DNA from: Vandiemenella viatica
Taxonomy: Eukaryota; Arthropoda; Insecta; Orthoptera; Morabidae
Length of the DNA: 64,000 nucleotides
NCBI GenBank assembly: GCA_031002005.1
Contig: JARYHS010008074.1
Location: forward strand, 179,824,494-179,888,493
Direction of reading: 5' to 3'
Made by a program: the position numbers and the translations under genes. Of this stretch, positions 28,001 through 36,182 are shown piece by piece. The first letter of the stretch is position 1. Each line of letters begins with the position of its first letter. The notes under the pieces were generated by a model. It ran no database searches, was not told where the DNA came from, and worked only from the letters and a program-made list of their open reading frames with translations.

Positions 28001-31000
28001 TCTTCAAATTATTACCTTGAGAATACGTCAGTATACGTTATAACAAATAGTCGTTTAGCTTAATACACATTACTGAACTTTTCGTTATATAAATGATTCA
28101 GTGGTTACAATTGTTCCGTATTTTACCAGCTTGCTGATAGGTGTAACGTGAGGGCAAGTGCATGTACCGCCACTTGAAGCTACAGTCATAGCCCACCAGC
28201 TCTGTGGCCACTACTCACTGAAGCAGCCCCCTGCAGCAGCCTGGCGGCGATCAGCAGGTAGATGTGGGTGCGGGCCGCGGAGGGAATCAGCAGCGACACG
28301 AAGCTGCACAGCAGGTTGGCGCCACCGAAGACGCGCTTGGCGCCGAACCGCTGCGCCAGCAGACCTCCCGGAATCAGCGCCACTACGTAGCTCCAGTAGA
28401 AGGCTCCCAGCACCAGCGACTGCTGCTCCATCGTCCACGGGAACCGCACCTGCTGGAAAACGCACAGAAAAAGAGGGCTCTTCATGTGCCGGCAGTAAAC
28501 ATCGGAAATAATAGGGAAACTATCATTGCTATTCCCAATTTAAATATGTTATTGGTGGACTAAGTTCTACCTGCGCATAAAGCTTTAATTACTACATTAC
28601 AAGAAAGAAAATAAAAAATCTGAAGTAAAATGATAAATTTCTGTTTATATTCACATATGAAAGACAAATAAATAAATAAATAAATAAATAAATAAAAAAC
28701 ATTGGTTAGTTTCTGAACTGATCTTTTCTTTCCGAGTAATTCTTTTATTTCATATGGTTGTTTAGGGAACTAATTAATATATTGTCATACTTCATTCATT
28801 CTACATGCTTTAAACAGCACATTTGTGTTATAAAATAGTACCTTTTAAGAAATTATTGCTAACTCCACTTATACCAGAACTCCCGGGCACTGCAGCTGTT
28901 CAGATGTAAGAACAGTTACATTATATCCGACAAAACATTATTTCTTCTTCGAATAACTTACGAATCATATAAATGGTTTTAACTTTTCCTGCTAAGACGA
29001 TCAGTAATCGTTCTACGAGGTCTGTTAGAAAAAGGGACCGAAAAGAAACCGAATTATTGTCATAAAATCGTTACTAATGCACTTGCAACTTAACAAACGT
29101 TTGTTCCATTCCAAGTACTTCACCTTGCTTGTCACGCAACTTCACCATCGTTTCTTCCACTGCTTATACACTCCGTGGAACTTGTTTTCTGTGGTGGCTC
29201 AAAGCTATGTCTGCGACTTTTCTTTAATTTCCGGTGCACTTTGGAAACGACATATTTTCACGGAAATTTTAACATACACAAGTTTTGCAGCGACTTGGTG
29301 GATGTCATGCTTTTCAGTCAAAATTATATTACAGGACCAGACGCTAATTCAGACTTCTTCTGCAACTTCCCGCACAGTGAAACGACGGTTTTCACGAATC
29401 ACAAACAGAACAGCATTGATTGTTCTATAGTTTGTTGACGTCGACGGCCGTCCCGATCTTGGATCTTCGTCGATCGCTACTCTGCCTGATGTTTATTAGC
29501 AGCAAGAAAAAAATTACATTTCCTGTATGGAGGAGAAAGTTCGTCGAGGCAACAACCCATTACGTCAGCTCATATGGCAGCATATTGCAGTTCCTTGTAA
29601 TGGGCGGAGCTTTAAGAATTCCGTGACGAGACCTGAGGCGCTGATCCCGGAGAGAAGCGGACACTTCGGAACTCGAGGATAAGATATACAAAAATTGTCG
29701 TTGCAAAATGTACAAGATGTGTGTTTTTTGTGCCACTGCCGATTAGTGAAAAGTTTTAGCAGCAATGAACAGTGTTTTCCTCTTATCCTGCTATGTAGTT
29801 ATTATTATTTGCTCGATTACTCTTTCAGTTTATGAAAAACCTTATACTTTCTCAAAGTAAAAAAAAAATGATGTGCTTAATCCAGTCGTAATATTTCATA
29901 CGACTAATACAGTCCTGTTTCTAGCCTACGCAACGCCGGGGCAAAATCTGTTGAGTAAGAGAAGTAGGGAGTGATGGTTGTACCGTTCTTGGCCAAAAAT
30001 TCCCGAATGAGCAGAAACGTGTGACATGGCGCGTTGTCATGTTGAAAAAAAAAACAGCTGTTGTTCTTCCACAGTTCAGAACTCTTTCGGTGCATATTTT
30101 CCATTACACGTTTTTACACTGATTCATAGTACTGCTTGTTGACAGTACGGCCTTATAACATGAATTCATGAAGAATAACCCCATGAAAGTTAAAGAAAAA
30201 AGAATGAACATCGACCTCACATCTGATTGGCTCATTCATGTTTTCTTCGGTGGTAGTAAAGTTGTACCTACCGATCGTGGAGATTGTGCTTTCGTTTCAA
30301 CGTTTCGTTACCTGTTATGATGCTTGTAATGGAGTATTTGTAGCTGTAAGCACGATCAGGCTGATGGTGAGACGGTTCTCGTTTTGATCGTCTATGAGAT
30401 AATGTGGTACAAATTTTGCATTGACGCGGTGTAGGTCAAGTTTTTCAGTTTAAAGTAGGAGACAGAACCAGACGCTAATCCTGACTTCTTCTGCCACCTC
30501 GCGCACAGTGAAACGGCGATTTTCACGAATCCAAATTGAATAGCATTGACTGATTCAGACTGGCCGTTCAGATTGTGGATTTTCGTCGATTTTACTCATA
30601 ACATTGGGTACTGCTGATTGCTGATACAGTCCTCTTCATAAGCTTGTTAAAACAAATGTCAACGTTTCGGAAAAATATTTTTAAAGTAAAATGCATAATT
30701 TAACAATTTATCGCTGCTTAAATAAGTCCATCTTCATTGTGTCACTTATTCGCAGAGCGGTCACTCCACTTATTTAAACAGCTCTAGCTAAACTCATCAA
30801 ATCTAATCCAATGCGGCAAGCGGCGTCTTGTTGCTAAAGAATGCCGTTTATGGCTGCTTTTTGTGTAAACTCAATCAACGTAATAGTTCGTATATGATTT
30901 TATAAGTTCGGTTTTTTTTAACAGACCTCGTACTAATTACGTTATTTACAGCGATTTAGCTTAGCTTTATCTTCACCGAGCGTGGTGGATGAGTGGTTAA

Positions 31001-33992
31001 CGCTCTGGCCTCGCAATGGGAGGACGAGGGTTGTGGCATTCATATTTGGGTTTTCCATGGTTTCCCCAAATCACTCCAGGCGAATGCCGGGATGCTTCCT
31101 ACAATAGGCAATGGCCGATTTCCTTCCCGTTCTTTGGTTCCCATCCTTTTCCACCTCTAATGTCATCGACGTCGACGAGGCGTAGAGCCATGATAAAAGA
31201 AATAACTTTATCTTCAAATAATAACGCCATTAAGCTAATAATTGTAAACTAAGTAACGATGAATATATAATTAATCAACCCCGATATATATGTTTCGAGT
31301 TCCAGGATGAGAGTTCGAGACAATATTTAGTAGCAATATTTAATATTCGATTTCAAGGGATAAATACGCACTATCAGGTTTTGTAGAACGTTATCCAAAA
31401 ACTACCATCATTAGAGGTCGAAACCAGTTATTCATCAAAAACTTTATTAATGCATTTCTTTTAACAACTACATACACTTTATTGTCAAGAATGAGTTAAT
31501 TTTCGTTCAAACTTCCAAATTTTACCATCCAATGCTATTTAAAAAGTTCTTCTTGAAGAGATACCCAAAAAAACTTTTGTTGCAGAACAGTATTAAAAAG
31601 GCATCCGTGAATTTTGTGAGGGTCATCAGACGCCATGCAGTGATTACGTGTTATGTACGTTCAAAATAATTTGAGAGATTCTATCCACTTCGGAACCTTT
31701 GACTACGTACACTTGTCAGTAACGAGAGTAGGGGCTAATAGACTAGTAACTTACCTCTTCACTGGAGTAGTTGGTTGCTGCGGCTGCACTGGAACCGTTG
31801 AACCCGTCATGCAGCAGGTCGATTGCAGTGGAGACGTAGTCGGGTGGGCGTGCCCAGCACTCGCCCACCACTGGCGAGGCGTTGACGGGGCGGTCGTCGA
31901 GGCGCGGCTCCACCATGGCCACGATGGCGATGTTGATGGAGACGCGGAGCATGTAGTTGGTGAAGAAACCGAAGAAGCCGACGACGCAGAGCACGGCTCG
32001 CGCCGGCACTGCCTCCGTGCAGGTGCGACTGGCTAAGCGAACCCGCCGCCACCACGGCTCCGCTGCACAACACCACACGTAAGAGACGGGACATTCGGAC
32101 CATCCACAAGTGTAGTAATGAGGGCCTCTGCAGAAACGAGACCATTACTTTATCCGAATAAAATCAAGTCTCTCTATCGAAATTTTGATTCATCGGTTTT
32201 AAAGTTATTTAGGATTCAATTGGTAGTTAAGTAGTAACGCTCGGGCCTGACATTCGGAAGATACAGGTTCAAATCCCCGTCCGATCACGAAGATTTCGAT
32301 TTTTGATAGTTTCCCTATATCAACCCAGGTAAATGTCACTGTGTTCCTTAAGAAGACCATGTACGAATTTCTTCCAGTTTTAGGCTTCGTCAACATCAAA
32401 TGACCTTGACGTCGTCGAGCCGTAAAGCAAAAAAATATAGATGGAATTACGATATAATCATAATTCTATCTCACTGTTCAGATTAGATACTAATTTTATG
32501 CTCCGTCTCCAGTTAAAGGAAATTATAGCGTCAGATTTCAAACTGTGAGATAGCCGTCAAAATATCTTCAGTACTTTCCGACTTATGCAAGCTCAAAAAT
32601 AAAATATCAGAAACTATGTTGATATCCAGCCCTGTTGTCGTAGTGTTAATATACTTAAGTCCGATTTTAATTTAGAATCTGAAATTGCGAACTGTGAAAA
32701 CCCTACCAATAACGATTGATTAGTTTTCAATTTACGGCAGACACACCTTTAGTTTCAGGTTACACCCCATGCTTACAAACTGCGAAAATTCTAAGTCGCA
32801 ATAACAAATATTGTTACAAAATGTCGGAGGAAACTTACATTTGTTTATTTGGAACATTAGAAACCAAATTTTCTTTAGATCGAAAGTTTTTTAGTTTACT
32901 GTCAGCATTGAGCATTGCAGTGTTTAGTGGAGATGAAATTTTAAAAACTTAAAATGTATAGAAAGCTCTTCTAGCTTTTTTACTTAGGGCTTTACGCCTG
33001 ATGGACGTTGACGTCATTGGAGGTGGGAAAGGACTGGGGAAAAAGAACTGGAAGGAATTCGGCCACGGCCTTATGAAGGATCCATTCCGGCATTCGCCTG
33101 GAGTGATTTCTGTAACCGTGTAAATCCGAAATCTGGATGGGCGGACTGGTTTCGAACCTAAGTCCTCCCAGACGAAGCCAGAGAGTTACCACTCAGCCAC
33201 CATGCTCGGTGGTCTTTTAGCGAGATTAAACACATATAATAATATTTATATATGAGATGAACAGTAGACTCGAGATACTTGTCGAAAAGTTTTTCTATGT
33301 CTCTATTGTGCTATTACATGCGCGAAGACTAAATCGTGTTATTTCTCTATTCATACACATCTATATAGTGTAAATAAGTTTGTATTGGTGATAATTCCTG
33401 ATTAGTATGAAATTTCATACAATTTTTTATGTTATCAGTTTTCGATTGTATTAGATAAGAATTCTTTTTTTGTTTGTTAAATGTGTAGGTTATGAGGTGG
33501 AGATGATTACGGTAATCCGCCTAAAAACTTATCAGGACGGCCGCAAAGCAGAGCCTGGGATTTGAACCTGGCCCCCTGGTACTCCCAGATCAAGTGCTGT
33601 GGCGTCTTAACGCCAGCAGCCACATTAAGAAGGCGATATAAAAGTTCTTCATACTCTTCTAAAAACCTCTTCCAAGTCTAAGAATATTATATGCCCCTGA
33701 AGATTTATCAGATATCGAAAATGCATTCAATAAATCTGTCAAATAGGTATATGCTTGATTCAACATTTTTTCATGACATCGTCTTACTGCACAGCATGAA
33801 TGGCATAACTGAACGATAAATCATCATTAAATGAAATTATTTTATAAAATTCAATCTCTCACTATTGTTTATAATTCCTTAATCATTCGTATGTTGTTTC
33901 TATCATCTAATATTTTTTAACTTCATAATTAGCTGTTCATTTTGCTTACCTTTGTATGTTTCCACGGTTTTCCCATTGCATGTTTCTTCCAT
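9907..33992 (-). CDS. SLC17-type MFS transporter gene, first six coding exons (3' end not found)
   Basis: This is the 5' portion of a solute carrier of the SLC17 branch of the major facilitator superfamily (sialin, vesicular glutamate and Na-phosphate cotransporter relatives). Such proteins move organic anions or phosphate across plasma or endomembranes, usually coupled to H+ or Na+. Coding exons are 33992-33950, 32062-31755, 28452-28219, 25968-25884, 19513-19293 and 10053-9907. All junctions are GT-AG and phases match at every join (1, 0, 0, 1, 0). The product so far is about 346 residues; family members are usually 450-550, so a C-terminal part is missing. Visible hallmarks are TM1 with the conserved Arg (NYMLRVSINIAIVAMV), motif A after TM2 (GGLLAQRFGAKR), the TM4 segment ending PPTERSKF, and the VPW...SLPMWAL segment opening the second half. 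Exons are GC-rich while introns are AT-rich and loaded with transposons. Substrate cannot be told from the sequence; an insect-specific 'inorganic phosphate cotransporter-like' member is likely. Confidence 0.88.
10054..11386. other. Transporter intron 5, unique part
   Basis: Intron between exons 6 and 5. No coding resemblance or clear repeat found in this stretch. Confidence 0.5.
11387..11623 (-). repeat. SINE family A, copy 5
   Basis: Near full-length antisense copy; the GACGTCGACGAGG end signature is at its left side and the head complement (CCACCACGCTAGGTG) at the right. Confidence 0.8.
11624..14389. other. Transporter intron 5, AT-rich part
   Basis: No gene seen. Contains a perfect 22-base palindrome at 13075-13096 (ATTTCTTTTTT and its complement) and pyrimidine-rich tracts. 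The 110-codon open frame at 13717-14049 has no family resemblance. Confidence 0.4.
14390..14617 (-). repeat. SINE family A, copy 6
   Basis: Antisense copy with intact box B complement (GGGGATTCGAACCGGCG) at 14551. The 3' signature at its left end is eroded. Confidence 0.78.
14618..15779. other. Intron sequence; unassigned 135-codon open frame
   Basis: The minus-strand open frame at 15396-14989 is fairly long for this AT-rich DNA but has no domain I recognise. It looks like the shadow of a decayed, possibly retroposed, sequence. Confidence 0.3.
15780..16330 (-). pseudogene. Mariner transposase, decayed N-terminal two-thirds
   Basis: Minus-strand frames carry mariner motifs in the right order. 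First is IYEVYGDSAMSDSYVQKWVR with FKDG, VHD and IREDRRFTI (16281-16075). After frameshifts, WLSHMTPKSKR, a stop, then SMEWGHT (about 15860-15800) matches the mariner segment after the first catalytic Asp. It contains frameshifts and a stop and lacks the C-terminal catalytic region and clear terminal repeats, so it is dead. Confidence 0.75.
16331..18117. other. Intron sequence with a GC-rich patch
   Basis: 16640-16930 is much richer in GC than its surroundings and open on the plus strand (16593-16988), but composition rather than coding seems to explain it. The remainder is AT-rich and featureless. Confidence 0.35.
18126..18799. mobile_element. hAT-type non-autonomous element
   Basis: 674 bases bounded by an exact 8-base direct repeat CCTTAGAG (18118-18125 and 18800-18807). 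Imperfect inverted ends: left TAGTGTTTCTCAA, right complement CTGCGTCTCTCAA, both close to the hAT consensus CAGTGGTTCTCAA. The next bases (GCGGACC...GGTCCGCGA) resemble subterminal motifs of SPIN-like hAT elements. No transposase seen. Confidence 0.8.
18808..19292. other. Intron sequence
   Basis: Nothing recognised between the hAT-type element and exon 5. Confidence 0.45.
19293..19513 (-). CDS. SLC17-type transporter, exon 5 (TM5-TM6 and start of central loop)
   Basis: A 221-base exon with acceptor TTTGGCTGTTGCAG and donor AAGAGG then GTGAGT; enters phase 1, leaves phase 0. It encodes residues 224-297. GNSVGTAATYPLCGLLIAR and LGWPSAFYV cover TM5 and the following turn. A hydrophobic TM6 (ITLLWCALWWLLVFD) leads into the family's SPAQHPRISKRERLYIE stretch at the head of the central cytosolic loop. 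Plus-strand open frames over the same bases (19084-19508) are shadows. Confidence 0.92.
19514..20411. other. Transporter intron 4, unique part
   Basis: AT-rich; the 112-codon minus-strand open frame (20047-19709) has no recognisable domain. Confidence 0.4.
20412..20543 (+). repeat. SINE family A, copy 7, internally deleted
   Basis: Head (TCGTAGCGTGGTGG) and body (GATTTGGGTTTTTCATAG) are present, but box B and much of the distal body are missing. It ends at the CTACGAGGCGTAAGGCCATA signature. Confidence 0.65.
20544..23984. other. AT-rich intron sequence, nothing recognised
   Basis: No gene, RNA or repeat structure identified in this long stretch of intron 4 apart from low-complexity A and T runs. 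Confidence 0.4.
23985..24885 (-). repeat. R1 repeat, most complete copy
   Basis: About 900 bases on the minus strand. The head is ACTAGCCTCGTACCCGCGAC (24882); the body is shared with 3193-3714. Inside lies a tRNA-like block on the opposite strand (plus 24226-24300; box A CAGCTCAGTGGCTAAAGAG, box B CCGGTTCAAGATTCC). The tail starts at 24154 and ends in CAAACAAACATACATTCATC plus TATATAAAG. No coding capacity is visible, so it is non-autonomous, probably moved by an RTE-like enzyme. Confidence 0.75.
24886..25883. other. Intron sequence with a 37-base direct repeat and GAA tract
   Basis: An exact 37-base match links 25258-25294 and 25445-25481, spaced by 187. The intervening sequence 25307-25441 ends in a (GAA)n run and is similar to 44684-44779, so it is a dispersed element. 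Confidence 0.6.
25884..25968 (-). CDS. SLC17-type transporter, exon 4 (TM4)
   Basis: An 85-base exon with acceptor TTTCTCTCTACAG and donor CTCG then GTAAGA; enters phase 0, leaves phase 1. It encodes residues 196-223 plus one base: GMTWPAMNVMGSKW, then IPPTERSKFIATYL. This is the conserved TM4 segment of the family. In sialin and the VGLUTs the motif after Pro-Ala carries a His tied to transport coupling; here that position reads Asn (PAMN). The exon is too short for ordinary open-frame searches but is fixed by both neighbours. Confidence 0.9.
26178..26330 (+). repeat. tRNA-like SINE head fragment
   Basis: CAATAGCGTAGCGGTTAGCA looks like a box A region and CTAGTTCGAGTTCGC like box B, 45 bases apart. 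The body afterwards is not recognisable. Confidence 0.35.
26432..26751 (+). repeat. tRNA-derived SINE, family B, full length
   Basis: 320 bases flanked by an exact 11-base direct repeat TTTTCATTACA (26421-26431 and 26752-26762). The head GCGGTCTGGTGGCTCGGTGG with GGTTAGGGCGTCTGATTGGA is box A plus anticodon-arm-like; box B is the degenerate CTGTTCCAATCCC. Other copies are at 44935-45174 and 60895-61459. Confidence 0.88.
26763..28218. other. Intron 3 sequence
   Basis: No gene seen. The minus-strand open frames at 27429-27737 and 27734-27958 have no recognisable domains. Confidence 0.4.
28219..28452 (-). CDS. SLC17-type transporter, exon 3 (TM2-TM4, motif A)
   Basis: A 234-base exon, phase 0 at both ends; acceptor TGCGTTTTCCAG, donor TTCA then GTGAGT. 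A second CAG three bases in could be used instead, removing one Gln. It encodes residues 118-195. FPWTMEQQSLVLGAFYWSYV matches the family 'W...QGLVLGSFFYGY' segment. IPGGLLAQRFGAKRVFG is MFS motif A between TM2 and TM3, and the exon ends in RLLQGAAS at the start of TM4. The overlapping plus-strand open frames at 28158-28563 are shadows of this GC-rich exon. Confidence 0.92.
28665..28697 (+). repeat. (AAAT)n microsatellite
   Basis: About eight tandem AAAT units in intron 2. Confidence 0.95.
29026..30930 (-). mobile_element. Compound, decayed mariner element(s)
   Basis: Both ends begin with the same 12 bases, CGAGGTCTGTTA, in inverted orientation, each beside a TA (29024-29025 and 30931-30932). 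Minus-strand frames carry mariner transposase pieces: HDNAPCHTFLLIREFLAKNG around the second catalytic Asp (30104-29904), and the N-terminal IRENRRFTVREVAEEV (29400-29350). The N-terminal region occurs twice (about 29300-29480 and 30450-30610), and the unit is about 1.9 kb against the usual 1.3 kb. This points to one mariner inside or beside another. Many stops and frameshifts. Confidence 0.75.
30975..31205 (+). repeat. SINE family A, copy 8, with target duplication
   Basis: Flanked by the exact 10-base direct repeat CTTTATCTTC (30965-30974 and 31206-31215). The head is intact, box B is damaged (GGGTTGTGGCATTC), and the 3' signature GACGAGGCGTAGAGCCATGA is present. Confidence 0.88.
31216..31754. 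other. Intron 2 sequence
   Basis: Nothing recognised up to the exon 2 donor. Confidence 0.45.
31755..32062 (-). CDS. SLC17-type transporter, exon 2 (TM1 and first lumenal/extracellular loop)
   Basis: A 308-base exon: acceptor GTGGTGTTGTGCAG, donor GAAGAG then GTAAGT, entering in phase 1 and leaving in phase 0. It encodes residues 15-117. A basic cytosolic start (EPWWRRVRLASR) leads into TM1 (VLCVVGFFGFFTNYML). Next comes the family segment RVSINIAIVAMV, whose Arg (about residue 54) matches sialin Arg39. The long loop that follows carries three N-glycosylation sequons (NAS, NGS, NYS), as expected for the large TM1-TM2 loop of this family. Confidence 0.9.
32214..32437 (+). repeat. SINE family A, copy 9, divergent
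   Basis: Box B is readable as AGGTTCAAATCCCCGTCC; the body is strongly diverged, and the end signature survives as CGTCGTCGAGCCGTAAAGC. Confidence 0.7.
32438..32978. other. Intron 1 sequence
   Basis: Nothing recognised. Confidence 0.45.
32979..33212 (-). repeat. SINE family A, copy 10
   Basis: Antisense copy in intron 1, head complement CCACCATGCTCGGTGG at its right end, nearly full length. Confidence 0.8.
33500..33632 (-). repeat. tRNA-like SINE fragment, other family
   Basis: Minus strand: GTGGCTGCTGGCGTTAAGAC, then CCAGGTTCAAATCCCAGG, a good box B. The spacing suits a tRNA-derived head, but there is no acceptor stem. Confidence 0.4.
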
Positions 33993-33996
33993 CGTT
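33950..33996 (-). CDS. SLC17-type transporter, exon 1 with start codon
   Basis: A 47-base exon with a strong acceptor (TTCTTTTCATTTTACAG) and donor (AAAG then GTAAGC). The ATG at 33992 has A at -3 and G at +4. It encodes 14 residues, METs context MEETCNGKTVETYK, plus one base, giving phase 1, which is exactly what the next exon needs. The acceptor before the ATG implies at least one non-coding 5' exon further right, with the promoter beyond it; I could not place either. The assignment rests on splice signals, phase and position rather than similarity, because N-terminal tails of this family vary. An alternative start inside the next exon remains possible. Confidence 0.62.
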
Positions 33997-34977
33997 CTGT
34001 AAAATGAAAAGAAGTACTGTATCACAAGTCACCATAAGTTCACGAATATTTGAGTAACGTTCTAAAAATATACAAATTTTTCCTGATGTAATTTGAATTT
34101 CTTTATTTTTTTAAGTGATATTTAACTCAAAAGCATATATCAAATTATAATAACATCTTCATTCGTGAATGAACAACATATTATTGCAAAAACAGTACAA
34201 ATACAACAGAAACTCTAACTAGTACTTGAACGGCGACTGCAAGATTAAAATACCATCTCTCAGCCTAGACAGACTTTTGGTACAATATGGGCTTTTATAG
34301 ATGTTTGCTTTATGTTTCTACTATCATCCTGAAAGAAAAGGTAACCTAAGGCGTAAAAATATTAACCGGACATTGCGAGTCAAGACAGGCACATTTAGAG
34401 TTCCATTCTCTAATGACCTAAACACATATCTCGCATTTGGCAGGTGAGAAGACACATCTCCACGTTAGGCAGCGGGCACAGTTTTAAATCTCTATTGGTA
34501 TTGATCATATGGTTTTTATAGTATTTCTTCTTATTCGGTGTATTACAAACGGAAGAATGGTATGTTATTCTACAGTGACGTTTGAATAATAGATTAAAAT
34601 GTGACTACAACTTTCAAGCGAAAAATAATTTGCTGTTTGCTAGTGGTAATTTATAGTTAGATGTTCTCGAGGCTTAATTTTCGATTACTTTATAATTTCA
34701 TCGATAGTTTGACAATAATGATGAGGAGACAACGTAGCATCACCAGATCTGGAATTGCAGGTGTCGGTAATGGTCACAGCGAAAAATTACCCACAGCTGT
34801 ATACAAGTTTTAGGTGCTCTACTTTTTATGCTGCTTGTGAACTTCCTTTTGCATGTAGCTTCGAAAGACACCAAGATGTCGCGAAGTTTAACGTTCATAA
34901 CCGACGGACGAATAGCGTCGTTGGTATGTTTTAACCCAAAACTTAGGTACGCGGTCTGGTGTTTAGGAATCTCATAA
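33997..34977. other. Upstream of transporter exon 1; likely 5' intron
   Basis: Because exon 1 has an acceptor, this stretch should be an intron between a non-coding exon and exon 1. No feature seen. Confidence 0.4.
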
Positions 34978-35110
34978 AGGGGCGTCCATTAATTACGTGT
35001 GCTCGAATGGGGGGAAGGGGGAAGGAAGGTCCAGCGAAATCTCACCAACAGGGGGTTGACGGAAATCTCATGTCAACTTTTATTTAAGATTGCCGCCCTC
35101 CAAACATGCA
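34978..35110 (+). repeat. Solo end of a MITE related to the one at 54543
   Basis: GGGGCGTCCATTAATTACGT, preceded by TAAA, matches the terminal repeat of the 54543-54916 element. I found no matching right end within 1 kb. Confidence 0.5.
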
Positions 35111-36180
35111 TGTTAACATGAAAGTATAGCATGATCGCGTAAGACTGACGTGTTTATTTCATCTTAATGTTGATGCGACAAATAATTTGTGTACTGCATA
35201 TCAGCGCAAATAAATTCATAAACTTTGACAGAGGGTGATGTTTTGTGTGAAAAGTGTGTGGTTCTTCGAAAAGACTATTATGATAGTTCTACGTCATGGT
35301 TGTTTCGTTGTACGTAATCTGTAAAGACGAATCGTAGTACTTCATACACCCTCCAGTTCAGACAAATGTCTTTTATTGCAACGTAGAAGTGCAAGCCGTA
35401 GTCAGGCACTTCTTATCAGACCGGCTTGTCGCAGACAAGCTCAACGGATGGTCGTGCCGTGAAACGAACAGCCGCCATAAAGAGTCGCTAAGCGGCAGCA
35501 TGGTGTAATGCGTGGCACTACAGCCGTTTTGGAATGCGGCCAATATGTGGCCCTTCTGCAGTTACCAACGCCGCGCCGCTCTTTATGACCGAGAATAAAT
35601 TTAATAACTTCTCCATTGGAACCGTTTCCGACACAACATATCGATTCTTCTCTGACCTAGAACGCACCTGGACATAACTGGTCTGTAGATGCCAAGAGCG
35701 CTAGAGTTTTCGTACACCTGCAGCGGAAGCGAGGAATTTGCCTAATCCTCGGTACAGATCGCTAGCATCTGTCAGTGGATGATACGTAATTTGTGTCAAG
35801 GTTTATCTATTCATAAATGGCCTGCTTAATGTCATACAGTTCGTCGCTGTCAGTTGAGCAATAACGATATTCCGATTTAACACATAAATTCATGCTAGTA
35901 TTTTTTCGTAAATGTATCCAATATAGTTCTCCAGAATATTTCCATCCTAATATTGCAGCGCACAATACCTTTTAATATGTACTGTACATTTGACAACACG
36001 TGGAAGTGCTGTACCTGTAAATGCGCGTGGCTTTAAAGGCCGTGTGATAGAGTTTATCATTTCGGCGCATTTCTCATCTCCGCCGCTCTATATACAGTTT
36101 AACTCACATTTCAGACCACAAAGCGCTCATATGCACAAAAGGTGCTTTGACTGAGATAAGGCCACATCAAGAGCCGATTA
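35111..36180. other. Mixed-composition sequence, nothing assigned
   Basis: GC rises at 35390-35600. This could hold a promoter or non-coding first exon of the transporter, but no motif decides it. Confidence 0.3.
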
Positions 36181-36182
36181 TA

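Noticed and set aside
28158..28563. Plus-strand open frames of about 100-117 codons
   Set aside because: Shadows of transporter exon 3 in GC-rich sequence.
31653..32036. Plus-strand 127-codon frame
   Set aside because: Antisense shadow of transporter exon 2.
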